A DNA stretch of 64,000 nt from JBBIMS01 sp964531645 (GTDB taxonomy: Bacteria; Acidobacteriota; Aminicenantia; JBFLYD01; JBBIMS01): positions 1-64,000 of the forward strand of contig CAZHEF010000004.1 of the NCBI GenBank assembly GCA_964531645.1, written 5' to 3'. Under the pieces are notes generated by a model that saw nothing but the letters and a program-made list of their open reading frames with translations, was not told the origin of the DNA and searched no databases. Positions within the stretch are counted from its first letter, which is position 1, and each line of letters begins with the position of its first letter. The position numbers and the translations under genes were made by a program. This document shows positions 17,077 to 25,174 of the stretch, in pieces.

Positions 17077-18060
17077 CTATTTCTTAGGTGCTAAAGAAAG
17101 AATTTTCTTAATCAAATTCTCATCCTTTGGAAATTGACCCACTTCTGCCAATCTTGGAAGAAGAATTGCCCAGTTGTAATCCATTGAGAAAACTTTTTTG
17201 AATAAAGGAAGGCTTTCTTCAACCTTTCCAGTGGATGCAAGAGTTACAGCTGGCCAGAAAATCATCTCAGGATTTTCAGGGTAAAGTTCCATACCTTTAC
17301 TGTATTCTCTCAAAGCATCCCCCACTTTATTCTGGGCAAGAAACTCATCTCCCGCATTCATATGGTTGTAAGCTTTCGCAAGTTTTATGAGTCTTTTTAG
17401 TTCTTTCAAAGGTTCAGGGTGGTCTTCAACTCTTAAATCGTATAGTCTGTCCTTCCACCAAACGCCTGAGCTCTTCCCCTTAACAACAATTATTGCAGCA
17501 GACTGTTTCCCTCTTATATCCCCACCTTCCTTCTCTCCTGCTTCAAGGGCTGACATCAGTCTGTCAACGAGTTCTCCCTTTGTGTTTTCAAAGGCATAAG
17601 CCATTGCCTTCCACACTGTGTTTTTCAGCATTAAATTAGCTTGGCATGAATAATATTTCCCAACGTAATGTCCCGCCTCTGGGATGCATTTGTTTCCTGT
17701 ATGGACTGCAACTCTTCCCTTAGAATCAACAATTGCAACCTGTCGGACAGACTCATTACTATCAGCTTTAAGAAGGGCAGACAAAGTTTCTTCAGCACTT
17801 TTTCCTGCTCTCATAAGCTCAAGACCAAGGGGGCCATATGAAACTTCTACGAAAGATTGAGTTGTCACAGCTCCAACTTCTGCCTCAACCCATGGAACAA
17901 TTGAGCCTACAGAAAACCAGTGAGACTGAACTGCTACACCAAATTGACCAGTCTCAGGGTCATAAGCGACAATGGAGTAAGTATAAACTGGTCTTAAACT
18001 GTTAGCCCCAAAAAATGATGGAATTAAAATTAAAAGAAATACAAAAATCCATTTTTTCAT
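17077..18060 (-). CDS. Secreted DUF1028 (Ntn-hydrolase-like) protein with C-terminal TPR region
   Basis: The start at 18060 is chosen over an upstream ATG because GAGGAGAG precedes it and the signal peptide (MKKWIFVFLLILIPSFFGANS) begins there; the product is 327 aa. The DUF1028 domain (about 22-225) starts with TYSIVAYDPETGQFGVAVQSHWFSVG, and its members are predicted Ntn hydrolases. Residues 240-325 contain TPR-like helices (DALREYSKGMELYPENPEM). It heads a minus-strand operon with an S9 peptidase, which supports a role in peptide breakdown. The substrate is unknown. Confidence 0.87.
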   Translation of the reverse strand: MKKWIFVFLLILIPSFFGANSLRPVYTYSIVAYDPETGQFGVAVQSHWFSVGSIVPWVEAEVGAVTTQSFVEVSYGPLGLELMRAGKSAEETLSALLKADSNESVRQVAIVDSKGRVAVHTGNKCIPEAGHYVGKYYSCQANLMLKNTVWKAMAYAFENTKGELVDRLMSALEAGEKEGGDIRGKQSAAIIVVKGKSSGVWWKDRLYDLRVEDHPEPLKELKRLIKLAKAYNHMNAGDEFLAQNKVGDALREYSKGMELYPENPEMIFWPAVTLASTGKVEESLPLFKKVFSMDYNWAILLPRLAEVGQFPKDENLIKKILSLAPKK

Positions 18061-18171
18061 CTTTCTCTCCTCGTTGCAAATGATAACAAATAGAAAGTTT
18101 ATTTTCAATTTATCTGGTTTGCTTCTAAAAAATTTACTTAATTAAGCATTTTAATTCGTCTCAAAATTTTG

Positions 18172-18177
18172 TATAAT
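18172..18177 (+). promoter_or_regulatory. Candidate -10 box upstream of carAB
   Basis: TATAAT lies 108 nt before carA. The first ATG after it (18184) opens a 34-codon reading frame that overlaps the carA start codon. No convincing -35 is seen. Confidence 0.35.
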
Positions 18178-18183
18178 TATCAC

Positions 18184-18288
18184 GATGCAAGTTTATAGAG
18201 GGAAGAGAGGGATTTTAGAGTGGGCCAGAATTTCCTGTTCTTCCGAAAAAATTAAAGACAAGAAGGATTTCTCTTTTTTATGGAGAGT
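18184..18288 (+). CDS. Possible leader ORF overlapping the carA start
   Basis: An open frame of 34 codons begins 6 nt after a TATAAT box and ends at 18288, overlapping the carA ATG at 18280 in another frame. carA itself has only a distant AAGGA and no well-placed Shine-Dalgarno, so coupling to this frame is conceivable. It has no homology I recognise and could be a chance ORF. Confidence 0.25.
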
Positions 18289-19341
18289 TTAAAGAGGAAT
18301 GGCAAAGGAATACTCTTATTGGAGGACGGAACTTTTTTCGAGGGGAGAATAAGGGGTGCAAAAAAGAGTGTATCAGGGGAGGTTGTTTTCAACACAGGAA
18401 TGGTGGGTTATCCCGAGAGTCTTACAGATCCAAGTTACTATGGGCAGATCCTTGTTTTTACATATCCTCTAATTGGAAATTACGGAATCTCAGACAGTAA
18501 TAATTATGAGTCTGATAGGGTTCAGGTAAGGGCTTTAGTTGCAAGCTCTATCTGTGAAAACCCTTCCCACTGGTCATGTAGAAAAACCCTTGAGGATTGG
18601 CTTATAGAAGAGAATATTCCAGTCCTTACAGGTGTTCCCACAAGAACTCTAACTAAGATTCTGAGGGAAAGAGGGACAATGCTTGGCAAAATAATTGTTG
18701 ATGGCAAAGAACCTGATTTCTTTAATCCAGATAAAGAAAATGTTGTGGAGAATGTATCCTGTAAAAAAATCCGTAAATATGGAAAAGGAGAAAAAGTTGT
18801 TGTTTTAATTGATTGTGGTGTAAAGAGAAGCATAATAAGAGCTCTTGTTGAAAGAGGTTTGAAAGTAATGACTGTTCCATGGGATTACGACTTTACAGGG
18901 ATAGAATTTGATGGTGTTGTTATTTCCAATGGACCTGGGAATCCAAAAATGTGCAATAAGACAATTAAAATTGTCAGAAAACTCCTTGATCATGATAAAC
19001 CTATTCTCGGAATATGTCTCGGTCATCAGATTCTTGCTTTATCAGCAGGAATCGACACATACAAGCTAAAGTATGGACACAGATCTCAGAATCAGCCATG
19101 CTTGGATTTAAGAAATCAAAGATGTTACATAACGAGTCAGAATCATGGATTTGCGGTTAAAAAAGAATTAAAGGAAGATTGGGAAGTATGGTTTTTAAAT
19201 GCCAATGATGGAACAATTGAGGGAATACGGCACAGAAAGAAACCATTCCTTTCAGTTCAGTTCCATCCTGAAGGTTCTCCTGGCCCAAAGGATACAGAAT
19301 TTGTTTTTGATGAATTTTTAAGCTTTATTGAAAGAAAATGA
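18280..19341 (+). CDS. carA: Carbamoyl-phosphate synthase small (glutaminase) subunit
   Basis: Amidotransferase subunit of 353 aa that frees ammonia from glutamine for carbamoyl phosphate synthesis (pyrimidines and arginine). The N-terminal CPSase domain (1-150) has LLLEDGTFFEGRIRGA and NTGMVGYPESLTDPSYYGQILVFTYP. The class I glutaminase domain has the nucleophile Cys in PILGICLGHQ and the His-Glu pair in FHPEGSPGP. The 3' end overlaps carB by 4 bp. No pyr genes lie nearby. Confidence 0.96.
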   Translation: MESLKRNGKGILLLEDGTFFEGRIRGAKKSVSGEVVFNTGMVGYPESLTDPSYYGQILVFTYPLIGNYGISDSNNYESDRVQVRALVASSICENPSHWSCRKTLEDWLIEENIPVLTGVPTRTLTKILRERGTMLGKIIVDGKEPDFFNPDKENVVENVSCKKIRKYGKGEKVVVLIDCGVKRSIIRALVERGLKVMTVPWDYDFTGIEFDGVVISNGPGNPKMCNKTIKIVRKLLDHDKPILGICLGHQILALSAGIDTYKLKYGHRSQNQPCLDLRNQRCYITSQNHGFAVKKELKEDWEVWFLNANDGTIEGIRHRKKPFLSVQFHPEGSPGPKDTEFVFDEFLSFIERK

Positions 19342-22300
19342 GAGTAATTATCCTTGGAAGTGGTGCTTTAAAAATTGGCGAGGCGGGAGAGTTTGATTAT
19401 TCAGGCTCTCAAGCATTGAAAGCCCTGAAGGAGGAAGGGATAGAGACAATTCTTGTAAATCCAAACATTGCAACAATTCAAACAGACCAGGAATTAGCCA
19501 GCAAAGTTTATTTTCTTCCTGTGAGGAAAGATTTTGTTGAAAAGATAATAAAAAGAGAAAAGCCCGACGGAATTATTCTCGGATTTGGAGGTCAGACTGC
19601 TTTAAATTGCGGTATTGTCCTTGAGAATGTTCTGAAAAAATATTCAGTGAAGGTTCTCGGAACCCCTCTCAAAGCAATAAAGGAAAGTGAGGACAGGGAA
19701 CTTTTCGTGAAAAAATTGAAAAGTTTAAATATCAAGACTCCAAAGAGTTTCTCGGTTAAGTCAATAAAAGAAGGGCTATCCTCAGCGGAAAAGATTGGCT
19801 ATCCTGTTATGCTAAGGGTTTCCTATGAGCTGGGAGGTAGAGGCTCTGGAATGGCAAAGAACAGAGATGAGTTAGAGGAAATGCTAAGAAGAGCTTTTTC
19901 TGTTTCAAAAAAGGTTCTCATTGAAGAATATCTTTATGGATGGAAAGAAATTGAATATGAGGTAATGAGGGATTCAAAGGACAACTGCATAATAATATGC
20001 AACATGGAAAATATCGACCCAATGGGGCTTCACACTGGAGAGAGTGCAGTTGTTGCCCCTTCTAAGACACTTACAAACTTTGAATATCATGAATTGAGAA
20101 GGATAAGCATTGAAGTTGTGAGAAGCCTTGGAATTATAGGCGAGTGTAATATTCAGTTCGCTGTTTCTCCACAAAAATGGGACTATAGAGTTATAGAGGT
20201 GAATGCGAGACTTTCAAGGTCTTCAGCCCTTGCTTCAAAGGCAACAGGCTATCCAATAGCATATATTTCAGCTAAACTTGCTCTCGGAAAGACTTTGCCA
20301 GATTTAAAAAATTCAGTTACAAATGCTACAACCGCTTGCTTTGAACCTTCTCTTGACTATGTTGTTGTCAAGATTCCAAGATGGGATTTCCAGAAATTCA
20401 GAAAGGTTGAAAGAAGAATAGGGTCTCAGATGAAGAGTGTTGGTGAGGTAATGGGAATTGGAAGAACTTTTGAGGAAGCTTTCCAGAAAGCAATCAGAAT
20501 GCTTGAAATAGGTGCAGATGGTCTTTCTTCAGATTTTGAACCTATTGAGCTGAAAGAGGATTTCTTCACGGACAAAAGATTCTTTGCAATAGCAAAGGCG
20601 ATAAAAAATGGATATTCCATTGAAGAGATAAATGAGATAACAAAGATTGATCCATGGTTTTTGAATAAGTTCAAAAATATTGTTGAATTTGAAAAAGAAA
20701 TTTCAAAGTCCAAACTTGGAAAGGAAATCATTCTTGAAGCAAAAAGGCTTGGATTCTCAGATTCAAGAATTGCTAAATTGAAGGGTAAAAAAGAAAATGA
20801 GATAAGGAGTTTGAGAAAAAAGTTCGGAGTCATTCCTTGTGTAAAGCAGATTGATACACTTTCTGCAGAATACCCCGCAAGGACAAATTATTTATATCTG
20901 ACTTACAACGAAGAATGGGACGATGTAGAATTTGAGGAAAGAGGAATTATAATCATTGGCTCCGGACCTTACAGAATAGGTTCTTCTGTTGAGTTTGATT
21001 GGTGTGCTGTTAATTGTGTTAAGACTCTTTCAAAAATGGGTAAAAGAACAATAATGGTAAATTCAAACCCTGAAACTGTCTCAACAGATTATGACATATG
21101 CGACACATTATATTTCGAAGAGCTAACCCTTGAAAGAATTCTCGATATTTGTGAAAAAGAGAGTCCAGAAGGAGTGATTGTTTCCATGGGTGGGCAGACT
21201 CCCAACAATCTTGTCATTCCCCTCAGCAGGAATGGAATAAAAATTTTAGGAACAGAGCCGAAAAATATAAATATAGCTGAGGACAGACATAAATTTTCCT
21301 ACCTTCTTGATAAACTGGGAGTTGAGCAACCTGAATGGAAGGAGCTTAAATCCTTTGAATCTGTTAGAGATTTTACCCGCTCGATAGGATTCCCTGTTTT
21401 AATAAGACCAAGTTTTGTCCTCAGTGGCTCTTCCATGTCAGTGGCTTTCAATGAGAAAGAACTGGAAAGATACCTTAAGAAAGCAAGAACATTCTCATCA
21501 GCGGGTTCAGTTGTTGTAAGTAAATTCATTGAGGGAGCAAAGGAGATTGAGTTCGACTCTGTTGCAAAGGATGGAGAGATACTTTGTTACGCAGTGGGAG
21601 AGCATATTGAGAACGCTGGAGTTCACTCTGGAGATGCAACAATCATTCTTCCCGCCCAGCGAATTCATGTTCAGACTTTCAGAGAAGCAAGACTCATTGC
21701 AAAGAAAATAGCCAGAGCCCTTAAAATTACCGGACCGTTTAATATTCAGTTCATTGCAAAGGACGGAAAGGTTAGAGTAATTGAAATTAACTTAAGAGCC
21801 TCAAGGACATTCCCTTTTGTCTCAAAGACCTATGGGTTGAATTTTATTGAAATTGCCACAAGAGCAATGATTGAGGATAGGATGGAAGGGGTGGAGAAAT
21901 CTCTTTTTGATAAAGACTATATCTGCATAAAGGCGCCCCAGTTTTCATTTTCCAGACTGGAAAAGGCAGATCCGATACTTTCCGTTGAAATGGTTTCAAC
22001 GGGAGAGGTTGCATGTTTTGGAAAATATATCCATGAAGCTTTTCTCAAGGCAATCATTTCCACTGGTTTCAAAATACCCAAAAAATCAGTTCTTCTTTCA
22101 ATAAAGGGCGATGAAAACAGATTCCGATGTATAGATTGGATAAGAAAGCTGAGAAATATGAATTTTAAAATATATTCAACGGAGCACACATCTGAATTTC
22201 TCTGGAAAAATGGGATAGAGAATCAAATTCTTTTCAAAATTCACGAAAAAAATGAACCCAATGTAAGAACTTTTATCATCAATAAAGAGATTGACCTTGT

Positions 22301-22487
22301 AATCAACATCCCCTTCTCCTATGATAAATTGGAATTTGATGACTCTTACGAGATAAGGAGATTAGCAGTTGACCTTTCAATACCCCTTATAACAAACATT
22401 CAACTTGCTCGTTTATTTGTGGAATCCCTTGAAAAAAAGACGGAGCTTGAAATAAAAGCCTGGGGCGATTATGTTGGTTCAAAATGA
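19338..22487 (+). CDS. carB: Carbamoyl-phosphate synthase large subunit
   Basis: Synthase subunit of 1049 aa, full length, with two duplicated ATP-grasp halves. The first begins IILGSGALKIGEAGEFDYSGSQA and the second IIIGSGPYRIGSSVEFDWCAVN near residue 535. The central oligomerisation part (about 400-530) and the C-terminal MGS-like allosteric domain (about 920-1049) are present. In the first signature, ALKIGEAGEFDYSG is a normal variant of the GPIxIGQ motif. The start overlaps the carA stop (ATGA), so the subunits are translationally coupled. Confidence 0.96.
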   Translation: MRVIILGSGALKIGEAGEFDYSGSQALKALKEEGIETILVNPNIATIQTDQELASKVYFLPVRKDFVEKIIKREKPDGIILGFGGQTALNCGIVLENVLKKYSVKVLGTPLKAIKESEDRELFVKKLKSLNIKTPKSFSVKSIKEGLSSAEKIGYPVMLRVSYELGGRGSGMAKNRDELEEMLRRAFSVSKKVLIEEYLYGWKEIEYEVMRDSKDNCIIICNMENIDPMGLHTGESAVVAPSKTLTNFEYHELRRISIEVVRSLGIIGECNIQFAVSPQKWDYRVIEVNARLSRSSALASKATGYPIAYISAKLALGKTLPDLKNSVTNATTACFEPSLDYVVVKIPRWDFQKFRKVERRIGSQMKSVGEVMGIGRTFEEAFQKAIRMLEIGADGLSSDFEPIELKEDFFTDKRFFAIAKAIKNGYSIEEINEITKIDPWFLNKFKNIVEFEKEISKSKLGKEIILEAKRLGFSDSRIAKLKGKKENEIRSLRKKFGVIPCVKQIDTLSAEYPARTNYLYLTYNEEWDDVEFEERGIIIIGSGPYRIGSSVEFDWCAVNCVKTLSKMGKRTIMVNSNPETVSTDYDICDTLYFEELTLERILDICEKESPEGVIVSMGGQTPNNLVIPLSRNGIKILGTEPKNINIAEDRHKFSYLLDKLGVEQPEWKELKSFESVRDFTRSIGFPVLIRPSFVLSGSSMSVAFNEKELERYLKKARTFSSAGSVVVSKFIEGAKEIEFDSVAKDGEILCYAVGEHIENAGVHSGDATIILPAQRIHVQTFREARLIAKKIARALKITGPFNIQFIAKDGKVRVIEINLRASRTFPFVSKTYGLNFIEIATRAMIEDRMEGVEKSLFDKDYICIKAPQFSFSRLEKADPILSVEMVSTGEVACFGKYIHEAFLKAIISTGFKIPKKSVLLSIKGDENRFRCIDWIRKLRNMNFKIYSTEHTSEFLWKNGIENQILFKIHEKNEPNVRTFIINKEIDLVINIPFSYDKLEFDDSYEIRRLAVDLSIPLITNIQLARLFVESLEKKTELEIKAWGDYVGSK

Positions 22488-22547
22488 ATAAAAGCTTCAG
22501 CATCTCCTTGCTTCCACTCTCTCTTTATTGTTACCCCACCTTTTAGA

Positions 22548-22582
22548 CTGCTATAACTTGTATCTTGTAGCTTGTAGCTATT
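22548..22582. repeat. Heptamer repeat after carB
   Basis: Five in-phase 7-mers, three of them variants of AWCTTGT/AGCTTGT (22555-22575), sit in the 146-bp spacer between carB and the next gene. The unit resembles the GCTTGTA units at 5900-5927. Confidence 0.6.
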
Positions 22583-22594
22583 TTCAGTCTCTGT

Positions 22595-22623
22595 TTGACT
22601 CTTCCCTCTGTGCAATGTTAAAC
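22595..22623 (+). promoter_or_regulatory. Sigma70-type promoter of the FHA cassette
   Basis: TTGACT (22595-22600), a 17-bp spacer and TTAAAC (22618-22623). The -10 ends 10 nt before the ATG at 22634 and there is no Shine-Dalgarno, so the transcript would have almost no leader. Confidence 0.5.
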
Positions 22624-22633
22624 TAAAATTGCT

Positions 22634-22987
22634 ATGGGAAAAGATATTTCTAAGATCTTAGAAAAAAGCTCACAAACTTTTATGGTAGTCCTCCTGAATG
22701 ATACTCCTTACCCTTTCATTGTCTCTCAACTAAAACATTTAAAAATAAATGGTAAGGAATGCCTTGCATTTGCTCTCTCTGATTTGAATGTGGAGCTTGC
22801 TCTTTCAACTGATCCAAGAATCTATGGACTTTCCCTTTTATCGGAAGAAAGGAAGATTTTAAAGTTTATGGGAAGTGGTCTTGTTAACAGAGATGAAGAA
22901 ATTCTGAGAATATTCGGTAAAGATATGGCGTCGAGTTTTGTAATATTGCTGAAGATTGAGAATTTAAGAGAGGAAGACTTTGTATGA
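22634..22987 (+). CDS. Small protein of unknown function, first gene of the FHA cassette
   Basis: Protein of 117 aa, no signal peptide or membrane segment. Alternating hydrophobic strands (TFMVVLLNDTPYPFIV, KECLAFALSD, AGLSLL-like turns) suggest a small beta-barrel, perhaps a split-barrel of the flavin-reductase/PNPOx type, but this is a guess. Its last codons overlap the next gene by 4 bp (ATGA), so it is coupled to the zinc-ribbon/FHA gene. A TTGACT/TTAAAC promoter lies directly before it. Confidence 0.6.
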   Translation: MGKDISKILEKSSQTFMVVLLNDTPYPFIVSQLKHLKINGKECLAFALSDLNVELALSTDPRIYGLSLLSEERKILKFMGSGLVNRDEEILRIFGKDMASSFVILLKIENLREEDFV

Positions 22988-23505
22988 TTATTAAATGTCC
23001 TAATTGCAGGGCTTTTTATAGAATAGAAGAAGAGCAATTGGAACTCAGAAAAAGGTTAAAGTTCAAGTGTCCAAAATGTCTGGCAGTTTTTGAAGTATCC
23101 GAAAAATCTGAGGAAGAAGCCCAAGAATTTGAAGAAACAAAAAAATCGGAAATTAAAGAAGCTTTCCCTTTCGAGGAAAAGCTAAAACTCCCTGATGATA
23201 AAAGGTATTCTATAGCTGTTATAACTGGCCCGGATGCTGGCGCCATCTTTCACATAACAAAGCCCTACATAACAATAGGAAGAGAAAATACTGACATACT
23301 CCTTATGGACATGGAAGTTTCAAGAAAACATGCATGTATTGAGTTCCTTGAGAATAGAATAGTTATAAGGGATCTTGGTAGCACAAACGGGACATATATT
23401 AATGAAAAAAGAATGCTTGAGAGCGAACTTCAAGATCACACGGAAATTAGAGTCGGGCGAACGACACTACTGTTTATTTCTACGCCCATAGACTTACCTT
23501 TATAA
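22984..23505 (+). CDS. Zinc-ribbon (MJ0042-type) plus FHA domain protein
   Basis: Protein of 173 aa with two modules. Residues 1-40 are an MJ0042-like zinc ribbon with CPNC (5-8) and CPKC (29-32). A charged linker (40-70) follows. Residues about 75-165 are an FHA domain with TIGRENTDILL, VSRKHACIEF and RDLGSTNGTYIN, which normally binds phosphothreonine peptides. No kinase or phosphatase of the Ser/Thr type is encoded in the window. Its stop overlaps the start of the next gene (TAATG), so it is probably produced together with that membrane protein and may present it with a phospho-protein signal. Confidence 0.88.
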   Translation: MIIKCPNCRAFYRIEEEQLELRKRLKFKCPKCLAVFEVSEKSEEEAQEFEETKKSEIKEAFPFEEKLKLPDDKRYSIAVITGPDAGAIFHITKPYITIGRENTDILLMDMEVSRKHACIEFLENRIVIRDLGSTNGTYINEKRMLESELQDHTEIRVGRTTLLFISTPIDLPL

Positions 23506-25106
23506 TGAGCTTTTTAAAAAGATTTACAAATTTTTTCTTACCTTCCTTAGCCATCACTTTTCTTTTAGTCGTTCTCATTATTTTTTTGAATTCTTCTGCT
23601 CCATTTAAAACAAGAGATATCCTCAATCTCTTTCTTGACTTGCTTCCCTTTTACACTATTTTCTCTTTTCTGCTAATCTTTTTGATAACAGAGTTTCTAT
23701 CATTTCTCCTCGAAACAAACCTCGTAATTAATTTCTTCAATGCTAAGCTTGTTGCTTCCATTTTTTCTTTTGCTTCGATAGCAATGGGCGCATTATTCAT
23801 TTTAAACTCTCGTTTTTTCTCAATCTACATAATCCCGCAGGTCGTAAGAAAATTAAATTTCTGGAGCATTTTTCTTATAATTATTGGGACTATTTCTTTT
23901 TTCTTTATTTTTAGATTGAAAATCTCCTCCTTCATCTACATTTTGTTTTATTTAGCGATTTTTTCTCTCCTTTTCCTCTCCTCAAAGGAGCGATATCTGA
24001 TGGAAAGCCATTCAGTCTCATCAGGTTTTGAGTGGGTTAGAGGACAAAATGTCATAGTTTTACAAATGGATGGTTTGACCCTTGATTTTATCGCTCCCCT
24101 CACATCTGAAAAAAGACTCCACAATTTCTCCCATGTAATGGAAAACGGCTCATGGGCTATGGTAAAGAATTTCAGACCCCAGGACAGAACAACTCTTTTT
24201 TCTTCCTTTGAAACTGGAAAATATCCTTACAAGCACAGGGTATTTGAGTATTGTTATCAATTTAAAGGAGTTTCACACTGCCTTTCCATTCTTCCCCGTT
24301 TTGTTTTTCTTTACAAACTCGAAATTTTTGGAATCCTAGAGAAAAAGCCCGCGATCTCCAGTTCAAGGGGTGTTATATCTATTCTCAATTCTTCTAAGCA
24401 TCCTTTCTTTCTTGTTGAGCCTTCTAATTTACAAAATCCTTCTGAAACTGTTTTAAGATTCAAAAATATAATTGGGGAATTTCCAGAAAATCCAATGACA
24501 GATGTGCTCCTCAATTCATTTCTTCAGGATGAGTCTGTATTCAGAGAAGCTATGAGTATAAAACAAAAATCCAATCCTTTCTATCTCCACGCTTTTTTTT
24601 CAGGTCTCGATACTGTTGAACACAGATTCTGGAAATTTTCAAGACCTGAACAACCTTTGATGGGAGAAGAAACAGTTCCTCTATATTCCATGGTAATTGA
24701 AAGATATTATGATTATTACGATTCAATAATTGGAAGTTTTTTATCAGCTATGAAGGAGGATGAAATTCTTTTGATTTATTCTCCCCACGGTATGAGTCCA
24801 ATCCCTTTATGGAAAAGGGTTTTGAATTTCATTTACAGGTCAGAGGAGATTTCTGCCTATCATGACAATGCTCCGGATGGAATTGCTATATTTACAGGCT
24901 CAAGCATTAATAAGGGTGGATTTCAGGGGGAGGTAGAAATAGTGGATATCGCCCCGACTCTACTTTATTTAATGGGTTTTCCTGTAGCAAGGGACATGGA
25001 TGGAAATGTTATGACAAAAATTATAGATCCCAAGATTCTTCAAAGAAATCCAATATTTTTTGTTCGCTCTTACGAAGGTGAAATTCCAATTGAAAGGAAG
25101 AAATAA
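23505..25106 (+). CDS. Membrane-anchored alkaline-phosphatase-superfamily protein with altered metal site
   Basis: Protein of 533 aa. The first 165 residues contain about five hydrophobic segments. The rest follows the type I phosphodiesterase/alkaline phosphatase fold: VIVLQMDGLT (first metal Asp), PQDRTTLFSSFETGKYP (Thr nucleophile region), FFSGLDTVEHRFW (Asp/His metal ligands) and a YHDNAPDGIAIF His motif near the end. Where the family has SDHG, this protein has SPHG (IYSPHGMSP), losing one Asp ligand. It may be a transferase or a weak hydrolase acting on membrane lipid head groups or exported substrates. It is coupled to the FHA gene. Confidence 0.78.
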   Translation: MSFLKRFTNFFLPSLAITFLLVVLIIFLNSSAPFKTRDILNLFLDLLPFYTIFSFLLIFLITEFLSFLLETNLVINFFNAKLVASIFSFASIAMGALFILNSRFFSIYIIPQVVRKLNFWSIFLIIIGTISFFFIFRLKISSFIYILFYLAIFSLLFLSSKERYLMESHSVSSGFEWVRGQNVIVLQMDGLTLDFIAPLTSEKRLHNFSHVMENGSWAMVKNFRPQDRTTLFSSFETGKYPYKHRVFEYCYQFKGVSHCLSILPRFVFLYKLEIFGILEKKPAISSSRGVISILNSSKHPFFLVEPSNLQNPSETVLRFKNIIGEFPENPMTDVLLNSFLQDESVFREAMSIKQKSNPFYLHAFFSGLDTVEHRFWKFSRPEQPLMGEETVPLYSMVIERYYDYYDSIIGSFLSAMKEDEILLIYSPHGMSPIPLWKRVLNFIYRSEEISAYHDNAPDGIAIFTGSSINKGGFQGEVEIVDIAPTLLYLMGFPVARDMDGNVMTKIIDPKILQRNPIFFVRSYEGEIPIERKK

Positions 25107-25174
25107 ACTTATAGAATTGACTAAAAATTAATATTGTGTTATCCAAGAATAATGGTATTTTTGGAGGTTTTGAT

